The translations under genes were made by a program, and so were the position numbers. 64,000 nt of DNA from RCIO01 sp040880025. GTDB taxonomy: Bacteria; Pseudomonadota; Alphaproteobacteria; Rhizobiales; Rhizobiaceae. The notes under the pieces were generated by a model. The model was given only the letters and a program-made list of their open reading frames with translations, did no database searches and was not told the origin of the DNA. Shown here in pieces: positions 1 through 8,769 of the stretch. The stretch spans positions 124,001-188,000 of the forward strand of contig JBBDJD010000019.1 in the NCBI GenBank assembly GCA_040880025.1, read 5' to 3'. How positions within the stretch are numbered: the first letter of the stretch is position 1; the number at the start of each line of letters is the position of its first letter.

Positions 1-165
1 CTGCTTTGCCTCTTCTTCGTTGTTGACGTCGCTCCAAATCTCATAGGGATCAAGCTCTTGCCCCTCAGGGCACAGCACCTTGGGTTCTTGAGCGTATGAC
101 GGCGCGGACATTCCGGCGATGCACAATAGGCAGAGCGAAATGACACGTCCCAGATATCTCAACAT
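1..165 (-). CDS. secreted protein of unknown function, C-terminus cut by window edge
   Basis: Reading leftwards from the ATG at 163-165, the frame stays open for 55 codons to the window edge. Residues 1-25 look like a Sec signal peptide: a positive start (MLRYLGR), a leucine/cysteine-rich hydrophobic core and an A-x-A-type end (SYAQ). The mature part begins with a short stretch holding one Cys (VLCPEG) and then turns acidic. I do not recognise the family, and the 3' part lies outside the window. Confidence 0.6.
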   Translation of the reverse strand, partial: MLRYLGRVISLCLLCIAGMSAPSYAQEPKVLCPEGQELDPYEIWSDVNNEEEAKQ

Positions 166-220
166 GGGTTGGTCCTTGTTTCGATGTCTGGACGGCAGAG
201 TGGCAGTAGCGTGATTAACA

Positions 221-246
221 AAAAGGGCGCCTCAAGGCGCCCTTTT
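221..246 (-). terminator. Rho-independent terminator after the Bax inhibitor-1 gene
   Basis: A perfect 7-bp GGGCGCC/GGCGCCC stem with a 4-nt loop is flanked by four A on one side and four T on the other, so it can work on either strand. It lies 22 bp beyond the stop codon of the leftward gene that ends at 269 and is most likely its terminator. Confidence 0.8.
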
Positions 247-268
247 CGTTTGTCCGTCTGTTCCGCCG

Positions 269-1048
269 TTATTCGCGGTTGCCCAGGAACTGCAGCAGGA
301 ACATGAACAGGTTGATGAAGTCGAGATACAGCCTCAAAGCGCCCATGATCGCCTTGCGTCCGGCAACCAGGGTCGAGTCGCCCTCGAAGTACATCTCCTT
401 GATCTTCTGCGTATCGTAGGCGGTCAGGCCCGCGAAGATCAGCACGCCGATGCCGGAGATGGCAAACTGCAGCGCCGGCGAAGCGAGGAAGATGTTCACC
501 ACCATTGCGATGATCAGGCCGAACACGCCCATGATGAGGAACGAGCCCATGCCGGTCAGGTCGCGCTTCGTGGTGTAGCCCCACAGCGACAGCGCGCCGA
601 AGGAGGCAGCGGTGATGAAGAAGGTCTGAACGATCGAGCCGGTCGTAAAGACCAGGAAGATTGACGACAGCGAAATGCCCATGACGGCGGCGAAGGCCCA
701 GAAGGTCGTCTGCGCCGCCGACAAGCTCATCTTGTGAACGCGGAACGACAGGAAAAACACCATCGCCAGCGGCGCAAGCATGACGACCCAGCGCAGCGGC
801 GAGCCATAGAGCGTGGCGCCAAGCGAGGTCAGCATCTTGCCGTTTCCAAGCGTGGCCACGGCCGCCGACGGGTCGCCGGTGGTCGCCAGCGATACGGTGC
901 CCAGCGCGGCAACGCCGGTGATCGCGAGGCCCAGCGCCATCAGGTTGTAGACCCTGAGCATGTAGGCGCGCAGGCCCTCGTCTATTGAAGCGTCGGCGCG
1001 GCTTCCGGCAGTCGCCGCACGCGCCTGATAATTGCGAAGGTCAGCCAT
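269..1048 (-). CDS. Bax inhibitor-1/YccA family membrane protein
   Basis: 259 residues with about seven hydrophobic helices (roughly 36-55, 85-101, 114-134, 137-157, 167-188, 191-216 and 237-256), the layout of the BI-1/TMBIM family (YbhL/YccA in E. coli). The sixth segment carries the family-like GLTAYDTQKI stretch. Members are inner-membrane proteins linked to calcium leak or protease interaction; the bacterial function is poorly defined. The gene stands alone, with a 230-bp upstream gap that may hold a leader RNA and a terminator directly behind it. Confidence 0.9.
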   Translation of the reverse strand: MADLRNYQARAATAGSRADASIDEGLRAYMLRVYNLMALGLAITGVAALGTVSLATTGDPSAAVATLGNGKMLTSLGATLYGSPLRWVVMLAPLAMVFFLSFRVHKMSLSAAQTTFWAFAAVMGISLSSIFLVFTTGSIVQTFFITAASFGALSLWGYTTKRDLTGMGSFLIMGVFGLIIAMVVNIFLASPALQFAISGIGVLIFAGLTAYDTQKIKEMYFEGDSTLVAGRKAIMGALRLYLDFINLFMFLLQFLGNRE

Positions 1049-1278
1049 GTGTTTCCTCTAGTAGCTACGTCCCGTCGGGGTCGGGGTTTCGCGGCAATGC
1101 CGCACGCCCAGGCTCCGCTGGCGGGACTCCAGCATGCCTGCTGCGGAATATGTGTGTTCTTTGCGTCAAGAACAAGTCCCGAACGATGCCAGAGCGGCAT
1201 TAAATCGCGGCAATGTTGCCGGTTTTCATGTTCCGTGAGGGACAAGCAAGCGATTGTTAACCTTGAACTATCAGGTGG
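1049..1278. promoter_or_regulatory. gap between ybbP and the BI-1 gene, candidate ybhL-type leader
   Basis: No gene seen in these 230 bp. Read leftwards towards the BI-1 start, the last 45 nt hold a C-rich run that can fold back on a GACGGGAC segment, a GTAGCTAC palindrome and the ribosome site GAGGA just before ATG. BI-1 (ybhL) genes of alphaproteobacteria are known to carry a conserved ybhL leader motif described by comparative genomics; I judge this region a candidate by position and C/G-rich blocks only. At 1208-1221 a 6-bp CGGCAA/TTGCCG stem may end ybbP transcription. Confidence 0.35.
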
Positions 1279-3831
1279 CTACAAATTCCGTAGCACGGGT
1301 GCGGCCTTGTGGCCGAGCACCCGCCAGGTCCCGGCAAGCCCGAATCCGACGGTCAGAACCAGCGCGATGACGATCGTCGACACCGCCACTTCGGGCAGGA
1401 ACGACGACGGAAGCGTCATGATCTGCGAAACCACATACCAGGCAGCGACACCGCCCGCGAACAGCGCAAAGATGGCCGTGGCAAAGCCGATCATCAGATA
1501 TTCCAGCGAAAAGGCGGAGATCAGCGTTCGGCGGGTCGCTCCGAGCGTCTTCAGCACGACGGCATCGTGGATGCGGGCGCGGTTTCCGGCGGCCAGTGCG
1601 CCGGAAAGCACCAGAACCGAAGCGATCAAGGCAACGGCCGCGGCACCGCGAATGGCCGTGGCAAGCTGGGCGACCAAATCATTGACGATGTCGAGCGCGT
1701 CCTTCACGCGCACACTGGTGACGGCGGGAAAAGCGCGGGTGACCGCATTGAGCAGCCGCGCGTCCTCGTCAGCCGTGGCGTTGTCGTCGCTCAATGTGGC
1801 GAGCCATGAGTGCGGCGCGCCGGCAAACGTGTTGGGCGAGAACACCATGACAAAGTTGATGCCCATCGATTCCCATTCGACCTGGCGCAGATTGGCGATA
1901 CGGGCGGTCAGGTTGCGGCCGAGCACGTTGACGGTCACCGTGTCGCCAACCTTCAGGCCGATCTCGCCGGCTTCCTCCGCCGAGAAGGAGACCAGCGGCT
2001 CGCCCGAATAATCGGCCGGCCACCAGTCGCCGATTGTCAGGGTCGCATTCTCCGGCGTGTCTTCGGAATAGGTGATGCCGCGGTCGCCGCGCAGAACCCA
2101 GGCGCCTTCCGGCGGTATTTCCATCTCGCGCACATCGACGCCATTGAGCGCCATGATGCGGCCGCGCAGCATCGGCACGTTCGTCAATGTTCCGTCCGGC
2201 GATTGCTCAGTCACCAGATCGCTGAACGCGGCGATCTCGGCGCTCGGAATGTCGACGAAGAAAAAGTTCGGCGCGCGCTCAGCGATGCTGCCGGAAATCT
2301 GGTTGCGCAGATTGCCGTCGATCAGCGCCAGCGTCACCAGCAGCGTCAGTCCGAGGCCGAGCGACAGCACTACCGAGGGCGTCAGCGCGCCGGGGCGATG
2401 GATGTTGCCGATCGCCAGCCTGAGCGCGGTGGAGCGCACGCGCGGGCTGCGCCTGGCGAGCCATTGAAGGCCCGTCCCGACGCTGCGCAGCACGATGAAG
2501 GCGAACGCCATGCCGCCGATGAAGATCACCGCGATCAGCCGTTCGTTGGACCACCAGATAGCAAAGAGCGCGAGCAGCACCGCGATGCTCACCGACGCCA
2601 TGACATAGACCGCGCGCGGCCAGCCCCTGGCCTCGAAACCCATTTCGCGGAACAGCGCGGTGGCGGGAATATCGCGGGCGCGGCCGAGCGGCATCAGCGC
2701 GAAGACCAGCGTCACCATGAGGCCGAACAGCACGCCGACCGCCAGCGCGCCGGGATAGATGCCCGCCTCGGCCGGCAGCGGCAGCAGCGACGACAGGAAT
2801 GCAGTCGCAAGGAACGGCATGGCGGCGCCGATGACGACGCCGGCGGCGACGCCGATCACGGCGATCATCAGGATCTGCACCAGATAGACGATGAACACGA
2901 AGCCGCCCGACGCGCCGAGGCTCTTGAAGGTGGCGATCACCCCGCGCTTGCTTTCCAGATAGGCGCGCACGGCGTTTGCGACGCCGACGCCGCCAACCAC
3001 CAGCGCGGTCAGCCCGACCAGCGTCAGGAACTGCGAGAAGCGCGCGACATTGCCCGCAAGCGATGGCGCGGCGTTGGTGCGCGCGCGGATCGACCAGCCG
3101 GCTTCCGGGAAGTCCTCGGTAGCCTGGGTCCGGACCTGCTCGATCGCCGCCTCGGTCGCAGCGCCCTCGGGGAGCCTGACCTTGTAACCGTATTCGACCA
3201 GGCTGCCGGGCTGCACCAGGCCCGAGGCGCGCAGGCCATCGAGCGAGACCATCAGGCGGGGAGCGAGGCCGAAGCCGTCGGAGATGGCGTCCGGCTCGGT
3301 GAGAATGCGCGACCGAAGCTCGTATTCCCGACCGCCGAGGACGATGCGGTCGCCAATGTCGAGCCCGAGGCGCTGGAACAGGAGATCGGCAGCGGCGGCG
3401 CCGTGCGCTCCGTCGCGCTCGGCAAAGAGGCCGTCATGCGGGAGCGGGGGCTCGGTCTCCAGCGTACCGTAGAGCGGATAGGCGCCGCCGACCGCCTTCA
3501 CCTCGACGAGCGCCTGGTCGGATGCGTCGGGCAGCCTGACCATGGAACGCATATTGGCGTTGACGGCGACGTCGCCGCGGCTTTCCAGAAACGCCTGCTC
3601 TTCCGGCGTCGTTTCGCGGTGGACCAGCTGGAAACGGATGTCGCCGCCCAGCAGAACCTGACCCTGGCTGGCGACAGCGCCGGTGATCGCCTGCGCGACC
3701 GAATTGACGCCGGCGATGGCGCCGACGCCGAGCGCGATGCAGGTGACGAAAATCAGGAAGCCGGACAGCCCGCCGCGCATCTCGCGCAGCGAAAACCGGA
3801 AAGCGAGGGCGAGATTGCGAGAGAGGGTCAC
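1279..3831 (-). CDS. ybbP: ABC transporter permease, FtsX/YbbP type
   Basis: 850 residues. An N-terminal membrane helix (about 22-45) is followed by a large periplasmic MacB-like domain, an FtsX-type block of helices around 265-460, a second extracytoplasmic domain at about 500-690 and a last FtsX block to the C-terminus. This two-FtsX layout is that of YbbP, the permease of the YbbA-YbbP complex, thought to move or extract hydrophobic compounds or lipoproteins. The start lies 7 bp after the stop of the ATPase gene, so the two form an operon. The substrate is unknown. Confidence 0.9.
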   Translation of the reverse strand: MTLSRNLALAFRFSLREMRGGLSGFLIFVTCIALGVGAIAGVNSVAQAITGAVASQGQVLLGGDIRFQLVHRETTPEEQAFLESRGDVAVNANMRSMVRLPDASDQALVEVKAVGGAYPLYGTLETEPPLPHDGLFAERDGAHGAAAADLLFQRLGLDIGDRIVLGGREYELRSRILTEPDAISDGFGLAPRLMVSLDGLRASGLVQPGSLVEYGYKVRLPEGAATEAAIEQVRTQATEDFPEAGWSIRARTNAAPSLAGNVARFSQFLTLVGLTALVVGGVGVANAVRAYLESKRGVIATFKSLGASGGFVFIVYLVQILMIAVIGVAAGVVIGAAMPFLATAFLSSLLPLPAEAGIYPGALAVGVLFGLMVTLVFALMPLGRARDIPATALFREMGFEARGWPRAVYVMASVSIAVLLALFAIWWSNERLIAVIFIGGMAFAFIVLRSVGTGLQWLARRSPRVRSTALRLAIGNIHRPGALTPSVVLSLGLGLTLLVTLALIDGNLRNQISGSIAERAPNFFFVDIPSAEIAAFSDLVTEQSPDGTLTNVPMLRGRIMALNGVDVREMEIPPEGAWVLRGDRGITYSEDTPENATLTIGDWWPADYSGEPLVSFSAEEAGEIGLKVGDTVTVNVLGRNLTARIANLRQVEWESMGINFVMVFSPNTFAGAPHSWLATLSDDNATADEDARLLNAVTRAFPAVTSVRVKDALDIVNDLVAQLATAIRGAAAVALIASVLVLSGALAAGNRARIHDAVVLKTLGATRRTLISAFSLEYLMIGFATAIFALFAGGVAAWYVVSQIMTLPSSFLPEVAVSTIVIALVLTVGFGLAGTWRVLGHKAAPVLRNL

Positions 3832-3838
3832 GGACAGA

Positions 3839-4537
3839 TCACGCCGTCACGGCGGCGAGCGCCGGTTCCGTTTCGATTCGGCCTGAACGCATTGTCACAC
3901 GGCGGCTGCACCGGTCGGCGAGCGTCGGGTCGTGCGTGACCAGGACAAGCGTCATGCCGCGTTCCGATGCCTTGGCGAAGAGCAGATCGGCTATCTGGCG
4001 ACCGGTCGTCTGGTCGAGATTGCCGGTCGGTTCGTCGGCGATCAGGATCTTGGGCGAGGGGGCCAGGGCGCGGGCGATCGCCACGCGTTGCTGCTCGCCG
4101 CCGGACAGTTCGGAAGGGTAGTGGGTGACGCGGTCGGCCAGTCCGACCGCCGCAAGCTCGCGTTCGGCGGCGGCAAAGGCATCGGCCTCGCCGGCCAGCT
4201 CCAGCGGAACCGCGACGTTCTCCAGAGCGGTCATGTTGGGAATGAGGTGGAACGACTGGAAGACGATACCGATATTGCGGCCGCGGAAGACGGCGATCGC
4301 GTCCTCGCTCTGACCGTCGAGCAGGGTTCCGGCGATGCGCACGGAGCCGGCGTCGACGCGCTCCAGACCGGCGAGGACCATCAGCAGCGTTGACTTGCCG
4401 GAACCGGAAGGTCCGACGATGCCGATCGTTTCGCCATATTCGGCTTTCAGGCTGATCCCCTTGAGGACGTGAACGGCGGATGCGCCCTGACCAAGCGTGA
4501 GAGATACCTGGTCGAGCAGAATAACGGGTTCAGTCAC
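3839..4537 (-). CDS. ybbA: ABC transporter ATP-binding protein, YbbA type
   Basis: 232 residues with a full ABC ATPase set: Walker A GPSGSGKST at 42-50, a Q-loop in VFQSFHL, signature LSGGEQQR and Walker B ILIADEPTGNLD, the last typical of the LolD/MacB/YbbA branch. It is the energising subunit for the permease just downstream. The gene is divergent from the tesA homologue, the same neighbourhood as E. coli tesA-ybbA-ybbP, which supports the name. Confidence 0.92.
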   Translation of the reverse strand: MTEPVILLDQVSLTLGQGASAVHVLKGISLKAEYGETIGIVGPSGSGKSTLLMVLAGLERVDAGSVRIAGTLLDGQSEDAIAVFRGRNIGIVFQSFHLIPNMTALENVAVPLELAGEADAFAAAERELAAVGLADRVTHYPSELSGGEQQRVAIARALAPSPKILIADEPTGNLDQTTGRQIADLLFAKASERGMTLVLVTHDPTLADRCSRRVTMRSGRIETEPALAAVTA

Positions 4538-4619
4538 GGGGCAATCGTCCTATATGCAGGTGAAAAGGAATACGTCTTCGGAGCCTGACCGGTCCGGAAC
4601 ATATGGGTTGAAATCGATC

Positions 4620-5261
4620 ATGTTCAAACGGCTTGTATCCGTTCTCTTTCTAGTTCTCGCGGCCGGGTTGGCGTTTTCCGCGCCGGCGGCGGCCGAACCG
4701 GCGAAAATCGTGGCGTTCGGTGACAGCCTGATGGCCGGTTATCAGCTGGCGCCGGGGGAATCCTTTCCCGAAAAGCTTGAACAGGTGCTACGCCAAAGGG
4801 GTCACGATGTCGTGATCGCCAATGCCGGCGTTTCCGGCGACACCACGACGGGCGGGCTTGCGCGGCTCGACTGGTCGGTGCCGGACGATACCGATCTGGT
4901 CATTCTGGAACTCGGCGCAAACGACATGCTGCGCGGCGTTTCGCCGAACATCACCCGCACCAATCTGGATGCGATGATCGCGAAGCTGGACGGGCGAGGG
5001 ATCGACGTGCTGCTGGCGGGGATGGTGGCGGCGCCAAATCTCGGGCCCGACTATGCGGAAGCGTTCAACCCGATCTATCCGGACCTGGCGGCCGAATACG
5101 ATCTGCCGCTCTACCCGTTCTTTCTCGACGGGGTGGCCGCGCAGGCCAGCCTGCAGCTTGAAGACGGCATGCACCCCAACGCCGCCGGCGTCGACAGGAT
5201 AGTCGAAGGCATCCTGCCGATGGTCGAGGCCCGACTGAAGGCGGGGATGTCGGGCGATTGA
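4620..5261 (+). CDS. tesA: arylesterase / acyl-CoA thioesterase I, GDSL (SGNH) hydrolase
   Basis: 213 residues from the ATG at 4620; further in-frame codons upstream run into the divergent gene and are unlikely to be coding. Residues 1-25 form a signal peptide (ends APAAAEP), so the enzyme is periplasmic. SGNH blocks are present: block I FGDS with nucleophile Ser36, block III GAND, and block V DGMHPN with the catalytic Asp and His. The family hydrolyses acyl thioesters and short aryl esters. Divergence from ybbA matches the conserved tesA/ybbA context. Confidence 0.92.
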   Translation: MFKRLVSVLFLVLAAGLAFSAPAAAEPAKIVAFGDSLMAGYQLAPGESFPEKLEQVLRQRGHDVVIANAGVSGDTTTGGLARLDWSVPDDTDLVILELGANDMLRGVSPNITRTNLDAMIAKLDGRGIDVLLAGMVAAPNLGPDYAEAFNPIYPDLAAEYDLPLYPFFLDGVAAQASLQLEDGMHPNAAGVDRIVEGILPMVEARLKAGMSGD

Positions 5262-5344
5262 ACGGGAAGGGCGCATAAAAGCGCTTGCCCGTGCGGCCAT
5301 TCGATGATTCGCTCAGGCTACGCAGTCGATTCGAGGAGGTTCTC

Positions 5345-5944
5345 ATGCCGCGTCTCTTCACCGCCCTCGAAATTCCGCGTGATGCCGCCATGTCGCTCTC
5401 CCTGCTGAGGGGAGGTCTGCCCGGCGCCCGCTGGATCGATGTCGAAAACTACCACCTGACATTGCGGTTCATCGGCGACGTCGAAGGCCACATTGCGGAC
5501 GAAGTCGCCAATGCGCTGGACCGGGTGCGGCGGCCGGCATTCACGCTGACGCTCGCCGGCGTGGGCGCTTTCGGCGGCAAGAAGCCGCATGCGATCTGGG
5601 CCGGGACGTCGGCGTCGCCCGACATGTACGCCCTTCAGGCGGAAATCGAACGCATCTGCCAGCGACTCGGCCTGCCTGCCGATCCGCGCAAATTCACCCC
5701 GCATGTGACGCTGGCCAGGTTGCGCAACACCAGCCCGGTCGATGTCGCCAATTACCTGTCGGCGCGCGGCAATTTCGCCACGATGCCGTTCAAAGTCGGC
5801 CGTTTCGTGCTGATGTCGTCGCGCGACTCGACCGGCGGCGGCCCCTACATCGTCGAGGAGGCGTGGCCGCTTCAGGGCGGCGAAACGGCGCGCGCGCCGA
5901 GCTTCGCCGACAGCGCTTCCGACGCCTCGCGGATCATGCGGTAG
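5345..5944 (+). CDS. thpR: RNA 2',3'-cyclic phosphodiesterase (2H phosphoesterase)
   Basis: 199 residues. The ATG at 5345 was chosen because GAGGAGG lies just upstream and the family begins RLFTALE. The two HxTx motifs of 2H phosphoesterases are present, HLTL at 37-40 and HVTL at 120-123. The family opens 2',3'-cyclic RNA ends to 2'-phosphates and was once called 2'-5' RNA ligase. The last 73 bp overlap, tail to tail, the 3' end of the phosphatase gene on the other strand. Confidence 0.93.
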   Translation: MPRLFTALEIPRDAAMSLSLLRGGLPGARWIDVENYHLTLRFIGDVEGHIADEVANALDRVRRPAFTLTLAGVGAFGGKKPHAIWAGTSASPDMYALQAEIERICQRLGLPADPRKFTPHVTLARLRNTSPVDVANYLSARGNFATMPFKVGRFVLMSSRDSTGGGPYIVEEAWPLQGGETARAPSFADSASDASRIMR

Positions 5945-6366
5945 ACAGCCTCGAAGCCGCCGTCGCCGCCGTAATAGGGGTCGGGCACGTCACGCGGCCC
6001 AAGGCCGGCATAGTCCTGAAACAGGTGAACCTTACCGCGCGCTTGGCGCGGCGCCCGATCCAGCAAAGTTTCGACATTGGCGCGGTCGAGCCCGAGCAGC
6101 AGATCGAAAGCCTCGAAATCTGCGGGAACGACCTTGCGGGCGCGTTGCGTGGCGATGTCGATGCCATATTTCGCGGCAATCGCAATGGAGCGAGGATCAG
6201 GCGGATTGCCGACATGCCATGCGCCGGTGCCGGCGGAGTCGATAACAAGCCTGGCTTCGCCGCCGGCTTCGCTCGCCACATGCCTGAACACGCCTTCCGC
6301 CAGCGGCGAGCGGCAGATATTGCCGAGACAGACGAAAAGAATCGAGCGCGGGGTCTTTGCAGACAT
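5872..6366 (-). CDS. low molecular weight protein-tyrosine-phosphatase
   Basis: 164 residues from ATG at 6364-6366. The P-loop CX5R(S) is CLGNICRS with Cys13 and Arg19, near the N-terminus as in the family. A DPYYGG segment near residue 125 supplies the general-acid Asp and the usual tyrosines. Probably a cytoplasmic tyrosine phosphatase; with no exopolysaccharide genes nearby, its substrate cannot be guessed. The start is 50 bp from the divergent pterin dehydratase gene. Confidence 0.92.
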   Translation of the reverse strand: MSAKTPRSILFVCLGNICRSPLAEGVFRHVASEAGGEARLVIDSAGTGAWHVGNPPDPRSIAIAAKYGIDIATQRARKVVPADFEAFDLLLGLDRANVETLLDRAPRQARGKVHLFQDYAGLGPRDVPDPYYGGDGGFEAVYRMIREASEALSAKLGARAVSPP

Positions 6367-6416
6367 GAACCTTGCCTTATCCTTCAAGACGGCGCGGCGC
6401 AAACGGAGGACAGGAC

Positions 6417-6713
6417 ATGGCGCGAACGAAAATGACCGACGCGGAGGTCAAGGCCGCGATGGCGGACCTGCCCGACTGGAGCCTTGCCGGCGACAGCGGC
6501 TCGATCAGCCGGCGCTTCAATTTCGCCAATTTCAACAAGGCCTTCGGCTTCATGACGCAGGTCGCGATGGAAGCGGAAAAGATGGATCACCATCCGGAAT
6601 GGTCGAACGTCTACAAGACCGTAGACGTGAAGCTCAACACCCATGACGCCGGCGGGCTGACGGAGCTCGACTTCAAGCTGGCGCGCAAGATGGACAAGCT
6701 GGCCGGCGGCTGA
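6417..6713 (+). CDS. phhB: pterin-4a-carbinolamine dehydratase
   Basis: 98 residues, normal for the family. The ATG at 6417 follows GGAGGA. The signature region contains HHPEW at 58-62 and a second active-site His at 76 (NTHDAGG). The enzyme dehydrates 4a-hydroxytetrahydrobiopterin in pterin recycling for aromatic amino acid hydroxylases. No hydroxylase gene is adjacent; in rhizobia this gene often stands apart. Confidence 0.93.
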   Translation: MARTKMTDAEVKAAMADLPDWSLAGDSGSISRRFNFANFNKAFGFMTQVAMEAEKMDHHPEWSNVYKTVDVKLNTHDAGGLTELDFKLARKMDKLAGG

Positions 6714-6756
6714 TCACCGGCTTGCGGGGTGCGCGCCAAATTCCCATATTTTGCGA

Positions 6757-7134
6757 ATGGTCGAGCAGATGGACAATGTGAAGATCGGTGAAATCCTTGT
6801 GCCCGTCAGCTCGGAAGAGACGAGGCGGCGCGAGGATCGCGTGCGCGAAAAGTTCTGGCGCACCACGAAGCGGGCCGCGCGGGCCATCCCGTTCATGGAC
6901 GAGGTGGTCGCGGCATATTACTGCGCGTTCGATGCCGAGACCCCGACCAGGGCGCGGGGCATCCTGATCGGCGCGCTGGCCTATTTCGTGCTGCCGACGG
7001 ATTTCATTCCCGACTTCCTGCTCGCCTTCGGCTTCACCGACGATCTGGCTGTGCTGACCGCGGCGATCACGGCGATCCGGCCGCATATCAAGGACCATCA
7101 CCGCGCGGCGGCGCGGCAGGCGCTGGAAGATTAG
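6757..7134 (+). CDS. YkvA family protein (DUF1232)
   Basis: 125 residues from ATG 6757; an ATG at 6769 is an equally possible start and neither has a strong ribosome site. The core LPTDFIPDFLLAFGFTDD (about residues 73-90) is the DUF1232 signature, a hydrophobic segment with conserved Pro and Asp. The N-terminal 45 residues are charged. Probably membrane associated; the biochemical function of the family is unknown. Confidence 0.85.
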   Translation: MVEQMDNVKIGEILVPVSSEETRRREDRVREKFWRTTKRAARAIPFMDEVVAAYYCAFDAETPTRARGILIGALAYFVLPTDFIPDFLLAFGFTDDLAVLTAAITAIRPHIKDHHRAAARQALED

Positions 7135-7151
7135 GCCACGCGTTTGCGCGG

Positions 7152-7946
7152 CTACTGCACCACGAAATAGTTCTCGATCGCGGCGGCCGCCTTGCGCAGG
7201 TGCGGCAGCGCGGTCCTTTCCAGTTCCTGCACGGTGTAGCGCGAGGATTGCGCGGGCACGTTGATCGCCGCAACGATCCTACCGGCGCGATCGCGGATCG
7301 GCACGGCGATGGAGCGCAGGCCGATCTCGAGTTCCTCGTCGACGACGGCGTAACCGTCCTTGCCCGCATTGCGTACGGCGCGGGCGATCTCGACGCGGTT
7401 CATCATCGTCTTGCGGGTATTGGCGCGGATATCCGAGCGGCGAAGCAGGTTTTCCAGATCCGGGGAAGGCAGGTCCGACAGAAGCACGCGGCCCATGGAG
7501 GTGCAGTAGGCCGGAAGCCGGGTGCCAACATTGAGCGCCACGCTCATGATGCGTTCGCCAGGCACGCGGGCGACGTAGACGACGTCCGTACCGGCCAGCA
7601 CGGCGGCGGAGCAGGATTCATTGGTGGCGGCGGCAACCTCGCGCAGGAAGGGCAGGGCGTAGTCCCACAACGCCACGTCCTGCAGCCACGTACGCGCCAG
7701 CGACAGGAGCCTGGCGGTGAGCAGGAAGCGTCGCCCCTCCTGGCGGGCATGGCCCGAAGCGACGAGCGTCAAAAGCAGGCGGCGGGCGCCGGCGCGGGTC
7801 AGCCCGGCGCGCTCGGCGGTTTCGGTGAGAGTGAGCCCGGCAGGATGAGCCGCGAGAATCTCCAGAACATTGAGGCCCTTCGCGAGAGACCCGACGATGT
7901 CGCGGTCGGGCGCGGGGTAAGGCGTTGACTCAGTCGGGGCAGGCAT
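7152..7946 (-). CDS. pcaR: IclR family regulator, PcaR/PobR type
   Basis: 264 residues: an N-terminal winged helix-turn-helix (about 18-80, DIVGSLAKGLNVLEIL through TRAGARRLLLTL) and a C-terminal IclR effector domain (about 95-262). It is divergent from pcaIJF with 106 bp between the two starts. The IclR class and this position strongly suggest the beta-ketoadipate-responsive activator of the pca genes. Inverted repeats next to its own start codon suggest autoregulation. The name rests on context as much as sequence. Confidence 0.85.
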   Translation of the reverse strand: MPAPTESTPYPAPDRDIVGSLAKGLNVLEILAAHPAGLTLTETAERAGLTRAGARRLLLTLVASGHARQEGRRFLLTARLLSLARTWLQDVALWDYALPFLREVAAATNESCSAAVLAGTDVVYVARVPGERIMSVALNVGTRLPAYCTSMGRVLLSDLPSPDLENLLRRSDIRANTRKTMMNRVEIARAVRNAGKDGYAVVDEELEIGLRSIAVPIRDRAGRIVAAINVPAQSSRYTVQELERTALPHLRKAAAAIENYFVVQ

Positions 7947-7953
7947 CTAGAAA

Positions 7954-7988
7954 GTATTGCATACAAAACAATTGTTCGCAATACGAAC
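7954..7988. promoter_or_regulatory. putative IclR operator between pcaR and pcaI
   Basis: Two interlocked dyads lie 8 bp outside the pcaR start: GTATTGC at 7954-7960 with GCAATAC at 7978-7984, and GTTCG at 7974-7978 with CGAAC at 7984-7988. The second forms a 15-bp palindrome, the usual size of an IclR-family site. A TTGACA hexamer at 7990-7995 directly follows and may be the -35 element of the pcaI promoter; no good -10 is obvious. Confidence 0.55.
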
Positions 7989-8052
7989 TTTGACAGGCGA
8001 TTGGTGGCAGCTTTGCGGGCGGATTGCGGCCTGCGACACTGGTGAGACGAAG

Positions 8053-8769
8053 ATGGACAAGGTCTATCCCACGATTGACGATGTGATTTCCGATATCGAC
8101 GACGGAATGGACGTCATGATCGGAGGTTTCGGCGGCTCCGGAGCGCCGATCGAACTGATCCATGCGCTGGTCGATCGCTACAACGCGACTGGCACGCCCG
8201 GCTCGCTGACCGTCATCAACAACAATGCCGGCAACGGCTCCATCGGCATCGCCGCGATGATCGATGCCGGCATGGTCGCCAAGATGGTCTGCTCATTCCC
8301 GCGCTCCTCCGATCCCAGGGCCTTCACCGACAGATATCTGGCCGGTGAGATCGGCCTGGAACTGGTGCCGCAGGGCACGTTGGCGGAGCGCATTCGCGCC
8401 GGCGGGGCCGGCATTCCGGCGTTCTATACCCCGTCGAGCTATGGAACCCAGGTCGCCGACGGGAAGCCGATCGCCGAGTTCGATGGCCGCCATTATGTCC
8501 AGGAGCGCTGGCTCAAGGCGGACGTGGCGCTGATCAAGGCCGAACTCGCGGACCGCAAGGGCAATCTGACTTATCGAAAGGCGGCGCGGAACTTCTCGCC
8601 GCTGATGGCGATGGCGGCCAAGACGACAATTGTCCAGGCGCGCAAGGTCGTGGAGCCGGGCGAGATCGAGCCCGAGCACATCGTTACGCCCGGCATTTTC
8701 GTGAACCGCATCGTCGAAATTTTCGACGCCAGGCAGGAAGAAGCGCTTTTGCGCGAGGGGGCGGAGTGA
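8053..8769 (+). CDS. pcaI: 3-oxoadipate CoA-transferase subunit A
   Basis: 238 residues from ATG 8053. The N-terminal GGFGGSGAP loop and the body match the alpha subunit of family I CoA transferases. With PcaJ it moves CoA from succinyl-CoA to beta-ketoadipate. The stop overlaps the pcaJ start by one base (TGATG), so the subunits are translationally coupled. First gene of the operon controlled by the divergent IclR regulator. Confidence 0.93.
   Translation: MDKVYPTIDDVISDIDDGMDVMIGGFGGSGAPIELIHALVDRYNATGTPGSLTVINNNAGNGSIGIAAMIDAGMVAKMVCSFPRSSDPRAFTDRYLAGEIGLELVPQGTLAERIRAGGAGIPAFYTPSSYGTQVADGKPIAEFDGRHYVQERWLKADVALIKAELADRKGNLTYRKAARNFSPLMAMAAKTTIVQARKVVEPGEIEPEHIVTPGIFVNRIVEIFDARQEEALLREGAE

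Noticed and set aside
1810..3939. A 709-codon open frame on the plus strand across ybbP
   Set aside because: It is opposite to a clear permease gene, has no ribosome site or family pattern, and has the Arg/Asp/His composition of a high-GC antisense shadow.
5262..5293. An imperfect hairpin behind tesA that might be a terminator
   Set aside because: Mismatched stem and no T run; not called as a feature.
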